This document shows positions 1-8,202 of a stretch of DNA of 64,000 nt, in pieces. The position numbers and the translations under genes were made by a program. The first letter of the stretch is position 1; every line of letters begins with the position of its first letter. This DNA is from CAWDVR01 sp044869805 (GTDB taxonomy: Bacteria; Acidobacteriota; Thermoanaerobaculia; Multivoradales; SZUA-115), in contig JBIOXV010000082.1 in NCBI GenBank assembly GCA_044869805.1, forward strand, positions 7,452 to 71,451, in the 5' to 3' direction. Below the pieces are notes generated by a model. The model saw only the letters and a program-made list of their open reading frames with translations, made no database searches and was not told where the DNA came from.

Positions 1-3000
1 GCAGAGCCTGCGCCTCCTGGGCAGGGAGGAGGTCGCTGAGAGTGGAGGGATCTTCGAGGCCGCGGAGGATGGCTTCGAGGATCATGGCCTGATCCAGCTT
101 GAGATCACTGAGAAGTGCCTCTTCCTCGCGCTCACCGGCGAGAACTTGGTCGAGCGCGTCGGCAAGCGCGCTCCAAGTTGCGCCGCCCCTTCGCATCTCA
201 GCCTGATGCTGTGCAAGGACATCTCTGGCATGCGGCTCCCCCGTGCAGGCGGCGACCGCGACAAAGATCAATTTCGCTCGTTGCTGTAGCCCAGACCGCG
301 TCCCTGCAAAGTTGCGCTTGGTCTCGCGGGCGAATAGCCGGTGGTTGCGGGCTTGGGCTCGAAGCTCTGACTGCCTGGTCGGGTCGGAAGCCAGCTCGGC
401 TTCCTGCTCCGAGATTTGGGCGAGGAGGTAGCGGGTCTTCCAGATTTCTGCCGCGCCAGGGTCGAGGTTCTCGGTTACCGCCAGCGCTTCCTCTGCGAGG
501 CGCCGCGCTTCCGAAAGGCGCCCGGGTAGCCTCTCCAGAAGTTGCGCTAGGTTGGAGAGTGCGCGCCCCACAGGAAGCCAATCCCCCAGCTTCTTGCCGC
601 CGTCGATCGCCTTCCGAAACCAATTCTCCGCGGCCTCTAGCTTGCCGGCACCAAAGTTGACGATTGCCAACTGGTTCCATGTCTGCGCGGCGCGGGCGAG
701 CCTCCCCAGCGCTTCCGTGATCCGTGCCGACTCCCGATAGTGGCGCTCCGCCTCCTCCCACTGCCCCGCCGATTGGAAGGCCATCCCGAGCTGGTGCCAC
801 GCCGCGGCTTCGCCGTCCGGCTCGCCCAGCGCCTGGAACAGCAGGAGAGCGGCCCGGTACCGCTTCTCCGCTTCGCCCGGTTTGCCCTCGCGCAGCGCGA
901 GCGCGCCTAGCTGTGCCAGAACGACCGCCTCGCCCCTGCTGTCCCCGCCCACCTCCGTTTTTACTATTAGCGATGCTTCGTATGCCTCGCGGGCCTTGGC
1001 GTACCTCCCCTGGAGCGCGAGCGAATCAGCGAGGTCGGTCAGGCACGTCCCGCGCAGCCGCTTAACGTCGTCAGTCGGATCCAGCTTCTCGAGCACAATG
1101 ATGGCCTCTCGCTGGCTCTCAGCGGCGAGGTTTGGGAGGCCGCCGTCGGCGAAAGCCCGGCCCAGGCGAGCCAAGGTCGCGGCTCGGTTATAGGTCGGCC
1201 GCTCGCCCTGACCCTTCAGCAAGTCCCCAAAAACCTGCGCCGCCTCGGTCACCCGGCCCTCCTGGAGCAGTTTCTCCCCTTGGTTCGATTGCGCCAGGAA
1301 CCAGGCTGGCGACCCCACCTCACTCGCCGTGGCCTGCGCCCTGGCGACGAGGGCCTCGGACTCCTTGCTGAGCCCGAAGACTCTGCCCAGGAAGTGATTC
1401 GCACTGTCCGCGAGGTCCACGGCATCCGCGTCGCCAGCATCCAAGGCCGCATGCACGGCGTGAAGCAAGTTCGGCAGCTCCCGCAGCGCGATGGCCCGCG
1501 CTTGGTGGGGCGTACGGCGGTCCTCACTGTAGAGATAGTTCGCCAGAGCGTGGTACCGCTGGAGGTGAGCCGCGCTCAGCCGTGCTTGCTCGTCCGTTCT
1601 CACCTGCGCCCAGAGCATCGGTGCGAGGGTAGGGTGGAAGCGAAGGAAGGGCATGCTTACTCCCGGTAGGTCCTCCGCCTCGATCAACGCCGCCGCTTCC
1701 AACCGCGCCCGGAGCGCGCTCCACTCACCTTCGGCGATCTCCGCAATCTGCACCAGCATGTTCTCCATCGCCCCACCCTGGAACACCCCCAACCTCGGCA
1801 GCAGCCTACGCGCACCTTCGTCCAGGCGGTCGAGGGAGAGCTCCAGGGAAGCTAGTAGCCCTGCGGGCGTGTTCTCGTTCAACGCGCTTCCATCACCCGA
1901 AGGCCCCGCGGCAAGCAGATGCTCCAGCCGCTCGCCCAACTCGGTGGGACTGCGCGTCTTGAGCTGCTGGGCGAGGACGCGGATCGAGAGCGGATGAAAC
2001 CGTACCCGATCGAAGAGGTCGATCAGCTCCTCGCGCTTCGGCTGCCGCAAGGTCGGCGCAGGCGGCAGCTTCGAGAGCTCGGCGAACCACTCGAGGGCGT
2101 CGGCTGGGGCCCGGCGGCTTCCTAGTCCATCGAGCTGGATGCGCTGGTGGACGAGCGTTCCCTGGACGCGGTACTGCGCGTGGCCGAACTCAGGCCGGCG
2201 GGTGGTGCAGAGCACGCGCGAGCCGCCGGCCTCGGACCAAGCGACGGCCGCATCCAGCAGCTCCTGCAACGGCTCGGGAGCCAGGGATTCGAGGTTGTCG
2301 AGGATGACCAGGGTGGGGATCTTCCGCAGCAGCTCCGTGGCCGCGGAGGCGTCGAGCAGGCTCTCTCCCAGCACCGAGCCGAGAGTGGTGACGGCCATGT
2401 GTGCGGCATCGAGGCCCTGGAAACGCGAGTAGTCTACGAGCACCGCCGCCTGGAACTGGCCGGTGCGGGTGAGCCAGCGGCCGGCTTCGAGGGCGAGCGC
2501 GGTCTTGCCCTGGCCACCGAAGCCGGTGACGGAGATGCGGCGGGCCTTGGCGGCGAAGGCGCGTTCGATCTGCCACAGCTCGCGCCGGCGGCCGAAGAAG
2601 CCGGCCTCGGGGGCGGGAGGGAGGTTGGAGGCGCCCCTCACCCCAGCCCTCTCCCCGCTGTCGCGGGGCGAGGGGGCCGGAGGGGAGTCTGCCTTGCCCA
2701 GGTCCTCTGCGCGGGGCGAGGCCGTCGGAGCGGGAGCCAGCAGCCGGCCGTCGTCTCCACTCTGGTACAGAGCCGGCAGGAACCAGTCGTAGAGCTTCAG
2801 CCACTCGCGGTCCGGGCCGCGTTGAACTTCGTACTTTTCCGGGTTGTTAAAGAGATGTCCTCTCGCGTTGTCCAGAGCCTCCCCCAGGCTTTTCTGGCGC
2901 GACAGCTGTTTGTACAGCTCACCGAACAGCGCTCGGGTGGTCGGCACCAGCACGGAATGGGTCATCGCCAGGACCGAGGGGATGCCGGTGGCGGTGAGCC

Positions 3001-4003
3001 GCGCGGCGACGCTCCCCATGGGACGCTCGCCCTCGTCGTCCTCGCCGATGGCAGCGGACTGGCAGGCGGAGAGCACCACCAGCGACACGCGGTGGCGGTG
3101 CAGGTTGGCACCGAGCTTTTCGGCCGAGACGAAATCCGGCCGGACGTCTTCCTTCTCGAACAACAGATAGCCGGTGTTCGGTGGGTGCTCGCTCTCGTCG
3201 GCTGATCCGGTCGCGGCCCCGCGCAGCAACTCCGCACCGCTCGGGGACCGGGAGCCCTGCCGCGCCTCGAATCTCCCGGGCAGGCCACCCTCGCGGTCGA
3301 AGATGCCGTGACCATCGAAGTGAAGGATCTCGACCGGCGGCAGAGTCGTGTCCTCCAGCCTCTGGACCAGGGCATCCAGGGTCGGCGGGCGCAGGAACTC
3401 CCAGCTCACTCGGCCGGGGGCGTGCTCGTCGAGCGCGTCCAGCACTGCGCCAGGGTCAGCTCGCGGGTCGAGGAAGCTGGTGCCCTCAGGACGGCTGACC
3501 ACGAACAGCAGGTGCAGCCGCTCCTTCGCCACCATCGCGAACGGCTTGCGGCCAAGAGTGGCTCCGGCGATGGTGCGACGTACGCTGATGCGCGGCGTCT
3601 CGCGGAAGAGGAAGACCTCGCCCTCGCCGGTCTCGTGCAGCAGCTCCCAGGGCAGGGCGAGGATCGCCGGGTGCTCGGCGGAGATCGTCAACAGGCGGGC
3701 ATCGTCCTCGGCATCCTGAAATCGGTCGAAGAGCCGGCGCGCGGCGTGCTTGCCCTCACCTTCGAACACCGCGTCGAACAGCCGCTTGCCCCACACCGGC
3801 AGCAGCGCCCGGATGCGTGCAGCCTCGGCATCGTCCGGATCCCCCAAGGAGTGGGCGCCGTAGGTCTCGACGTACCAGCGGAGGTCGTCGCGATCGCGGT
3901 CCCTGAAGGGATTGGAGAACGGCAGCGAGCCTGACTCGACGCCATCCAGGCGCACCTCCACCTGATCGGCGTCCGCGAAACGCAGGTTCAGCTCGACGGG
4001 CAT
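1..4003 (-). CDS. CHAT-domain / P-loop NTPase / TPR protein (3' end outside window)
   Basis: The open frame runs from an ATG at 4003 to the window edge without a stop (1,334 codons; C-terminus missing). The N-terminal third is a CHAT (caspase-HetF-associated) protease-like domain with a His in HFDGHG (about residue 232) and a Cys in LSACQS (about residue 314), the expected catalytic pair. A Pro/Ala-rich linker follows, then a P-loop NTPase of the NB-ARC/STAND type with Walker A GFGGQGKT (about 494-501) and a Walker B-like LVILDN. From about residue 900 it is helical and TPR-like, with many A-x-Y and AxxxxxxA repeats. CHAT-STAND-TPR proteins are signal-activated proteases in several bacterial regulated-death and defence settings; that role is inferred here. 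The start was chosen because MPVELNLRF follows an AT-rich divergent promoter region. A palindromic repeat is inserted in frame in the linker (2631-2681). Domain calls are fairly sure, function is not. Confidence 0.85.
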   Translation of the reverse strand, partial: MPVELNLRFADADQVEVRLDGVESGSLPFSNPFRDRDRDDLRWYVETYGAHSLGDPDDAEAARIRALLPVWGKRLFDAVFEGEGKHAARRLFDRFQDAEDDARLLTISAEHPAILALPWELLHETGEGEVFLFRETPRISVRRTIAGATLGRKPFAMVAKERLHLLFVVSRPEGTSFLDPRADPGAVLDALDEHAPGRVSWEFLRPPTLDALVQRLEDTTLPPVEILHFDGHGIFDREGGLPGRFEARQGSRSPSGAELLRGAATGSADESEHPPNTGYLLFEKEDVRPDFVSAEKLGANLHRHRVSLVVLSACQSAAIGEDDEGERPMGSVAARLTATGIPSVLAMTHSVLVPTTRALFGELYKQLSRQKSLGEALDNARGHLFNNPEKYEVQRGPDREWLKLYDWFLPALYQSGDDGRLLAPAPTASPRAEDLGKADSPPAPSPRDSGERAGVRGASNLPPAPEAGFFGRRRELWQIERAFAAKARRISVTGFGGQGKTALALEAGRWLTRTGQFQAAVLVDYSRFQGLDAAHMAVTTLGSVLGESLLDASAATELLRKIPTLVILDNLESLAPEPLQELLDAAVAWSEAGGSRVLCTTRRPEFGHAQYRVQGTLVHQRIQLDGLGSRRAPADALEWFAELSKLPPAPTLRQPKREELIDLFDRVRFHPLSIRVLAQQLKTRSPTELGERLEHLLAAGPSGDGSALNENTPAGLLASLELSLDRLDEGARRLLPRLGVFQGGAMENMLVQIAEIAEGEWSALRARLEAAALIEAEDLPGVSMPFLRFHPTLAPMLWAQVRTDEQARLSAAHLQRYHALANYLYSEDRRTPHQARAIALRELPNLLHAVHAALDAGDADAVDLADSANHFLGRVFGLSKESEALVARAQATASEVGSPAWFLAQSNQGEKLLQEGRVTEAAQVFGDLLKGQGERPTYNRAATLARLGRAFADGGLPNLAAESQREAIIVLEKLDPTDDVKRLRGTCLTDLADSLALQGRYAKAREAYEASLIVKTEVGGDSRGEAVVLAQLGALALREGKPGEAEKRYRAALLLFQALGEPDGEAAAWHQLGMAFQSAGQWEEAERHYRESARITEALGRLARAAQTWNQLAIVNFGAGKLEAAENWFRKAIDGGKKLGDWLPVGRALSNLAQLLERLPGRLSEARRLAEEALAVTENLDPGAAEIWKTRYLLAQISEQEAELASDPTRQSELRAQARNHRLFARETKRNFAGTRSGLQQRAKLIFVAVAACTGEPHARDVLAQHQAEMRRGGATWSALADALDQVLAGEREEEALLSDLKLDQAMILEAILRGLEDPSTLSDLLPAQEAQAL
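2631..2681. repeat. 51-bp palindromic repeat, copy A (inside CHAT gene)
   Basis: It matches 46210-46260 (opposite orientation) at 47 of 51 positions. The core is an inverted repeat, CCCTCTCCCCGC and GCGGGGCGAGGG around a 4-nt loop, with one T:G wobble. Here it lies in the coding frame and is translated as part of the Pro-rich linker between the CHAT and NTPase domains without breaking the frame. It resembles dispersed REP-type elements of GC-rich genomes. Confidence 0.8.
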
Positions 4004-4102
4004 ACTCGCGCATGGTAGCGAGAGGACTTCTCATGTTCAAATTAAAAAGTGTAGAACAATCAAACTCAAGTCTGAGGGCCTATGCTCGGATAGTCTCCCT
4101 CG
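4004..4102. promoter_or_regulatory. AT-rich divergent intergenic region
   Basis: This 99-bp gap separates the divergently read CHAT gene and the saccharopine-dehydrogenase-like gene. About 4030-4075 is strikingly AT-rich (for example TTCAAATTAAAAAG) against a background of about 70% GC, as expected for a promoter region. No -35/-10 pair is clear enough to place. Confidence 0.4.
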
Positions 4103-5185
4103 ATGCTCCTCCTCTACGGCGCCAACGGCTACACCGGCGAGCTGATCGCCCGCGAGGCGGTGCGGCGCGGGTTGAGCCCTGTCCTTGCGGGCCGGAACGC
4201 CGAGGCGGTGGCCACGCTCGGGGCCGAGCTCGGCCTGCCCTCCCGGACCTTCGGCCTTGATGATGTCGCCGCCCTGCGCCAGGGGCTCTCTAGCGTCTCC
4301 GTCGTGCTCCACTGTGCCGGGCCGTTCGTGCAAACCAGCGGGCCGATGGTCGAAGCCTGCTTCGAGGGGCGGGCCCACTACCTCGACATCACGGGCGAGA
4401 TCGCGGTCTTCGAGGCGGTGATGAGGCAGGCCGCCCGTGCCAAGGAGCGTCGGGTGGTGCTTCTTCCCGGCGTGGGTTTCGACGTAGTCCCCTCGGATTG
4501 TCTGGCCGCGCGGCTGGCCCAGGCGCTGCCGGACGCGACACACCTCGATCTCGCCTTCGTGAACGCCGGCGGTGCGTGGAGCCGCGGCACGCTCTCGACG
4601 ATGATCGGCGGCCTGGCCGGTGCCTCGGGCCGGACGGCCGGAGCCGTGCGACGCGACGGCCGCATCGTGCCCGTGCCGCTGGCGCACGAGTCCCTGGAGA
4701 TCGAGCTGCCCGTCGGCCGCCGCACGGTGATGACCATCCCCTGGGGTGACGTCTCGACGGCCTACCACTCGACAGGCATCCCCAACATCCGCGTCTTCAC
4801 CGGGGCTCACCCTCGCTCGGTGCGGCGCCTGCGGGCGCTCCGGCCCCTGCTGCCTGTGCTCGGCTGGAAGCCCGTGCAACGGACTCTGCTGGCCTGGGTG
4901 CGCTCGCGGGTCACCGGCCCGGACGAGGCGGCGCGGTCCGCCGGGAAGGTCTACCTCTGGGGCCGGGCCCGTAACGCCGAGGGCACCGAGGTCACGGCGA
5001 CGCTCATCACGCCCGAGGGCTACACGCTGACGGCGCTGTCCGCCGTCGAGTGCCTGCGTCGGGTCGACGCCGGCGAGGTCGCACCCGGCGCCTGGACTCC
5101 TTCGCGGGCCTTCGGCGCCGGCTTCGTGGCCACGCTGCCGGGGGTCGAGCTCGGCGAGCTCGTCCGGCGGGAGCGCTCGCGCTGA
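4103..5185 (+). CDS. Saccharopine dehydrogenase-like NAD(P)-binding oxidoreductase
   Basis: The 360-aa protein opens with a Rossmann nucleotide-binding fold, MLLLYGANGYTGELIA, with the G-x-x-G-x-x-G pattern at residues 6-12. It continues with LHCAGPF and YLDITGE segments typical of the saccharopine dehydrogenase / trans-acting enoyl reductase superfamily. A GVGFDVVPSDC segment (about residues 127-137) marks the switch to the second domain. Members reduce or oxidise varied substrates and several work in lipid or amino-acid metabolism; the substrate cannot be told here. It is single-copy and transcribed away from the CHAT gene. The start has no strong ribosome binding site but sits exactly where the Rossmann strand must begin. 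The family is clear, the reaction unknown. Confidence 0.85.
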   Translation: MLLLYGANGYTGELIAREAVRRGLSPVLAGRNAEAVATLGAELGLPSRTFGLDDVAALRQGLSSVSVVLHCAGPFVQTSGPMVEACFEGRAHYLDITGEIAVFEAVMRQAARAKERRVVLLPGVGFDVVPSDCLAARLAQALPDATHLDLAFVNAGGAWSRGTLSTMIGGLAGASGRTAGAVRRDGRIVPVPLAHESLEIELPVGRRTVMTIPWGDVSTAYHSTGIPNIRVFTGAHPRSVRRLRALRPLLPVLGWKPVQRTLLAWVRSRVTGPDEAARSAGKVYLWGRARNAEGTEVTATLITPEGYTLTALSAVECLRRVDAGEVAPGAWTPSRAFGAGFVATLPGVELGELVRRERSR

Positions 5186-5419
5186 CGCCCCCGGCAAGTA
5201 CATAGAAGCTCTCGCCAGGTCATAAACCTCCGCCTTCGTCCGCCGCGGAGCCCCGCCATCGAAGGGCCCTCAGGCCCGCGCGAGCGGTCCTGGCGTCACT
5301 CCCTCCGGCTCGCGGAGCCTGGAACGCGGCTTGCGACATCTTCGGATTTTTCTCTGCGCAACCACTTTGCGCGGCTCACGAGATCGCCGGCGTTCCTGGC
5401 GGTCGGAAGGAGGAGAACC

Positions 5420-6520
5420 ATGTTCGACGGACTGCGTTGCTGCCGCGGCAGGCTGGCCGCGGCCGGGCTGTGGATGGTCGCGTTGTTCTTCGCAACGCCC
5501 CGCCACGCCTGGGCCCAGGGCTGAGTCGCCGCCCGAATGGACACGCCCGTGCTCGGCGTGCAGGACAATTACGAGGGACCCAACAAATGGCAGGTTTCGA
5601 CCACCTGGCGCTTCCAGCGCTCCGACCGCCACTTCGTGGGCTCGGACGAACAGGAGGAGCGGCAGGAAGAGGGCAGCGAGGTCGTCAACACGATCAACCT
5701 CGCCGAGATCGGTATCCGCTACAACGCCAGCCCCAGGTGGAGCATCTCGCTCGGCATCCCCTACCTGATGGCCGAGCGCTCGAGCGCAAACCGCGGCCCG
5801 GACCGTGAGATCGTCAACCGCAGCACCACCCAGGCGCGCGGCCTGGGAGACATCACCCTGGTGGGCCGCCGCCTGCTCCGCGACCCGGCCACGCAGCCGG
5901 CCGGCAACATCTCGCTCGGCCTCGGGATCAAGCTGCCCACCGGCGCCAACAACGTGATCGACACCCGCCGGCGGCTGGTCAACGGCCAGTTCGTCAACAG
6001 TGTGGAGACGGTAGATCAGTCGATCCAGCCGGGGGACGGCGGCCTCGGCTTCCTGCTCGAGTTCCAGGGCTCGCAGAGCCTCGGCGGCAGTGGTTTCGTG
6101 GGCTACCTCTCGGCCGGCTACCTGCTCAACCCCGAGGAGGACAGCGGAGTGGCGACCTTCCGCAACAACCCGGGCGAGGAAACCATGTCGGTCGCCGACC
6201 AGTACCTGGCCCGGCTCGGGGTGGCGTACTCGAACGCTTCCTGGAAGGGATGGGGTGCGAGCCTGGGCGGGAGGCTCGAGGGAGTGCCGGTCGAAGACCT
6301 GATCGGCGGCAGCGAGGGCTTCAGGCGACCGGGCTACGCCGTCTCGGTGGAGCCCAGCGTGAGCTACAGCAGGGGCCCTCACAGCTTCTCACTGGCGATC
6401 CCCTACGCGCTCTACCGCAACCGCACGCGCAGCGTTCCCGACCGCGCCATCCCCGGGCGGCACGGCGACGCGGCCTTCGCCGACTACATCATCATGGTCG
6501 GCTACTGGCGCAAGTTCTGA
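5420..6520 (+). CDS. Exported barrel-like protein with in-frame TGA (5522-5524): recoding candidate or nonsense mutation
   Basis: An ATG at 5420 behind a strong GGAAGGAGGAG starts a typical signal peptide (basic n-region, AAAGLWMVALFF core, cleavage near HAWAQ). Codon 35, immediately after AQG, is TGA. The same frame continues without a stop to 6520; the next in-frame ATG is 5537, which lacks any signal peptide. The downstream 327 residues look like an outer-membrane or porin-like beta-rich protein: alternating aromatic strands such as KWQVSTTWRF, RWSISLGIPYLM and HSFSLAIPYALYRN, ending in YIIMVGYWRKF with a terminal Phe as in outer-membrane barrels. I do not recognise a named function. Either TGA is decoded (selenocysteine, with a SECIS-like hairpin at 5542-5560), or it is a nonsense mutation or sequencing error. 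Which of these holds is open. Confidence 0.6.
5542..5560 (+). promoter_or_regulatory. Hairpin 17 nt after in-frame TGA (SECIS-like candidate)
   Basis: CACGCC (5542-5547) pairs perfectly with GGCGTG (5555-5560) around a 7-nt loop CGTGCTC. The loop starts 23 nt after the TGA and has G as its second base. This spacing and the early loop G fit what is known of bacterial SECIS elements, but in such GC-rich DNA a 6-bp hairpin can arise by chance. Confidence 0.3.
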
Positions 6521-6533
6521 GGATCGAGAGCCT

Positions 6534-6557
6534 CCGGCCCGGGCCGTTCTGGGCCGG
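6534..6557 (+). terminator. Terminator-like hairpin after the barrel gene
   Basis: CCGGCCC (6534-6540) pairs with GGGCCGG (6551-6557), loop 10 nt, starting 13 nt after the stop at 6520. There is no T-run, so it would be a weak or factor-assisted terminator. The rest of the gap to 6693 shows nothing else. Confidence 0.35.
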
Positions 6558-6693
6558 GGGCTGCTCGAGCGACCCGAGCGCCGTCACCTCTGCGGAGTGA
6601 GGAATCTGGGCCGCGCGTCCGTCTAATTCCTGCAAGCGCGCTGCGGCGGCGAAAGCCATCGCTGCATGACGCCAGGCGCTGCAAGGAGCCGCC

Positions 6694-8157
6694 ATGCCGG
6701 ACGCGATCCTCTTCTGGAACGAAGTCGCCCTCGAGGCCAACCGCATCAGCCACACTCGAAATCCCAAAGAGCAGGCCGGGCCAACGCTCAGCTCCCGCGC
6801 CCTGGCCATCGTCCACTTGGCCATGTACGACGCCTACGCCGCGATCGTTCCCGCGGCCGGCGGACCCTACCTTCCGGGTCTACCCGCTCCGCCGGCCGGG
6901 GCGTCGGCCCAGGCAGCGGTAGCCGGCGCGGCCAGCACCACGCTCTCGGCGCTCTTTCCGAGCCAGCGAGGCTTCTTCGCCCTCAAGCTGATCGAGGCGG
7001 GCGGGGTGAACGATCCTGGATTCGACTTCGGCCGCCAGATCGCCCACATCCTGCTTGCCGGCCGCGCCAAGGACCCCGACGCCGGCGACACCGGATGGGT
7101 CGCTTCGCCGGCACGCGGCAAACACCGGCCGGACCCCGACAACCCGCTGCAAGGGTTCCACGGGCCGTTTTACGGCCGCCGCTCGCCCGGGTTCGCCATC
7201 ACCAAGCGCCACACCCTCGCCAAGCCGTTCTTCAACAACCCCAAGTACCAGAGCGCGCTGCGGCAAGTCCGCGGCCTCGGGATCGCGCCCGAGCTGATGG
7301 GAACGTTGCCGAACATTCCCGCGCGGACGGCCGAGCAGACGGTGATCGGCCTCTACTGGGGCTACGACGGCGCGATCGGCCTCGGCACGCCGCCCCGCCT
7401 GTACAACCGGATCGTCCGCCGCATCGCGATCGACCGCAAGAACACCGAGGCGCAGAACGCCCGCCTGTTCGCGCTGGTCAACGCCGCGATGGGCGACGCC
7501 GGGATCCTCGCCTGGGGCGAGAAGTACCGCTACGACTTCTGGCGGCCGGTGGTCGGCATCCGCGAGGACGATTCGTCGATGGGCCCCGGAAGCGCCACGG
7601 CCGGCAACAAGCTCTCGAAGGACACCGACGCCGGCTGGCTGCCGCTGGGAGCCCCCGCCACCAACTCGATGAACCCGGAGTTCGCCGTCAAGACCGAGCC
7701 GGTCTACCCCTGCAACCACTCGCTGTCCGGCCGCATGAAGAACTTCACCCCGCCGTTCCCGGCCTACCCGTCGGGCCACGCCACCTTCGGGGCCGCGGCT
7801 TTCCACATCGCGCGCCTGTTCTACGGCGTGAAGAAGGGCGACCGCAAGAACGACAAGCTCTTCGACAAGCTCGACTTCGTGTCGGAAGAGCTCAACGGCA
7901 TCAACCAGGACAACCGGGGCACGGTGCGCCCGCGGCACCTGCGCGACTTCCCCGGTGGGCTGTGGGAGATGATCATCGAGAACGGGCTGAGCCGCATCTA
8001 CCTCGGGGTGCACTGGAACTTCGACGCCTTCGCGCTCGACGACAGCGGCAAGCCGGACCTGTCGCAGAATGTCGGCGGGGTGCCGCTGGGCCTGACGATC
8101 GCCGAGGACATCTTCGGCAGTGGGATGAAGAAGTCGCCGGTCGAACCGGAGGAATGA
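6694..8157 (+). CDS. Vanadium-dependent haloperoxidase (PAP2 superfamily)
   Basis: The 487-aa protein carries the full vanadate pocket of fungal-type vanadium chloroperoxidase. KYRYDFWRP gives Lys277 and Arg284, spaced as K353/R360 in the fungal enzyme. YPSGHATFG gives Ser360, Gly361 and His362. SRIYLGVHW gives Arg434 and His440, six apart as in R490/H496. Such enzymes use H2O2 to oxidise halide (Cl or Br) to hypohalous acid; vanadate binds covalently to the last His. No signal peptide is visible, so the bacterial protein is predicted cytoplasmic or exported by an unusual route. The start is supported by AAGGAG 7 nt upstream. There is no partner gene beside it. The family is very secure; the halide preference is unknown. 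Confidence 0.93.
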   Translation: MPDAILFWNEVALEANRISHTRNPKEQAGPTLSSRALAIVHLAMYDAYAAIVPAAGGPYLPGLPAPPAGASAQAAVAGAASTTLSALFPSQRGFFALKLIEAGGVNDPGFDFGRQIAHILLAGRAKDPDAGDTGWVASPARGKHRPDPDNPLQGFHGPFYGRRSPGFAITKRHTLAKPFFNNPKYQSALRQVRGLGIAPELMGTLPNIPARTAEQTVIGLYWGYDGAIGLGTPPRLYNRIVRRIAIDRKNTEAQNARLFALVNAAMGDAGILAWGEKYRYDFWRPVVGIREDDSSMGPGSATAGNKLSKDTDAGWLPLGAPATNSMNPEFAVKTEPVYPCNHSLSGRMKNFTPPFPAYPSGHATFGAAAFHIARLFYGVKKGDRKNDKLFDKLDFVSEELNGINQDNRGTVRPRHLRDFPGGLWEMIIENGLSRIYLGVHWNFDAFALDDSGKPDLSQNVGGVPLGLTIAEDIFGSGMKKSPVEPEE

Positions 8158-8202
8158 TGGTCAGCCGGGGCCGGCAGTGCGCGCGAACCCGGCTCTCCCG
8201 CC

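Noticed and set aside
2147..3205. A 352-codon plus-strand frame within the CHAT gene
   Set aside because: Low-complexity Gly/Ala/Gln/Arg composition. The minus-strand frame carries CHAT and Walker motifs.
5356..5372. GCGCAA/TTGCGC hairpin with 5-nt loop in the 234-bp gap before the barrel gene, similar to 13941-13959
   Set aside because: Six-base GC-rich arms are expected by chance at this GC content, and the two gaps share no other sequence. I see nothing else in the 5186-5419 gap.
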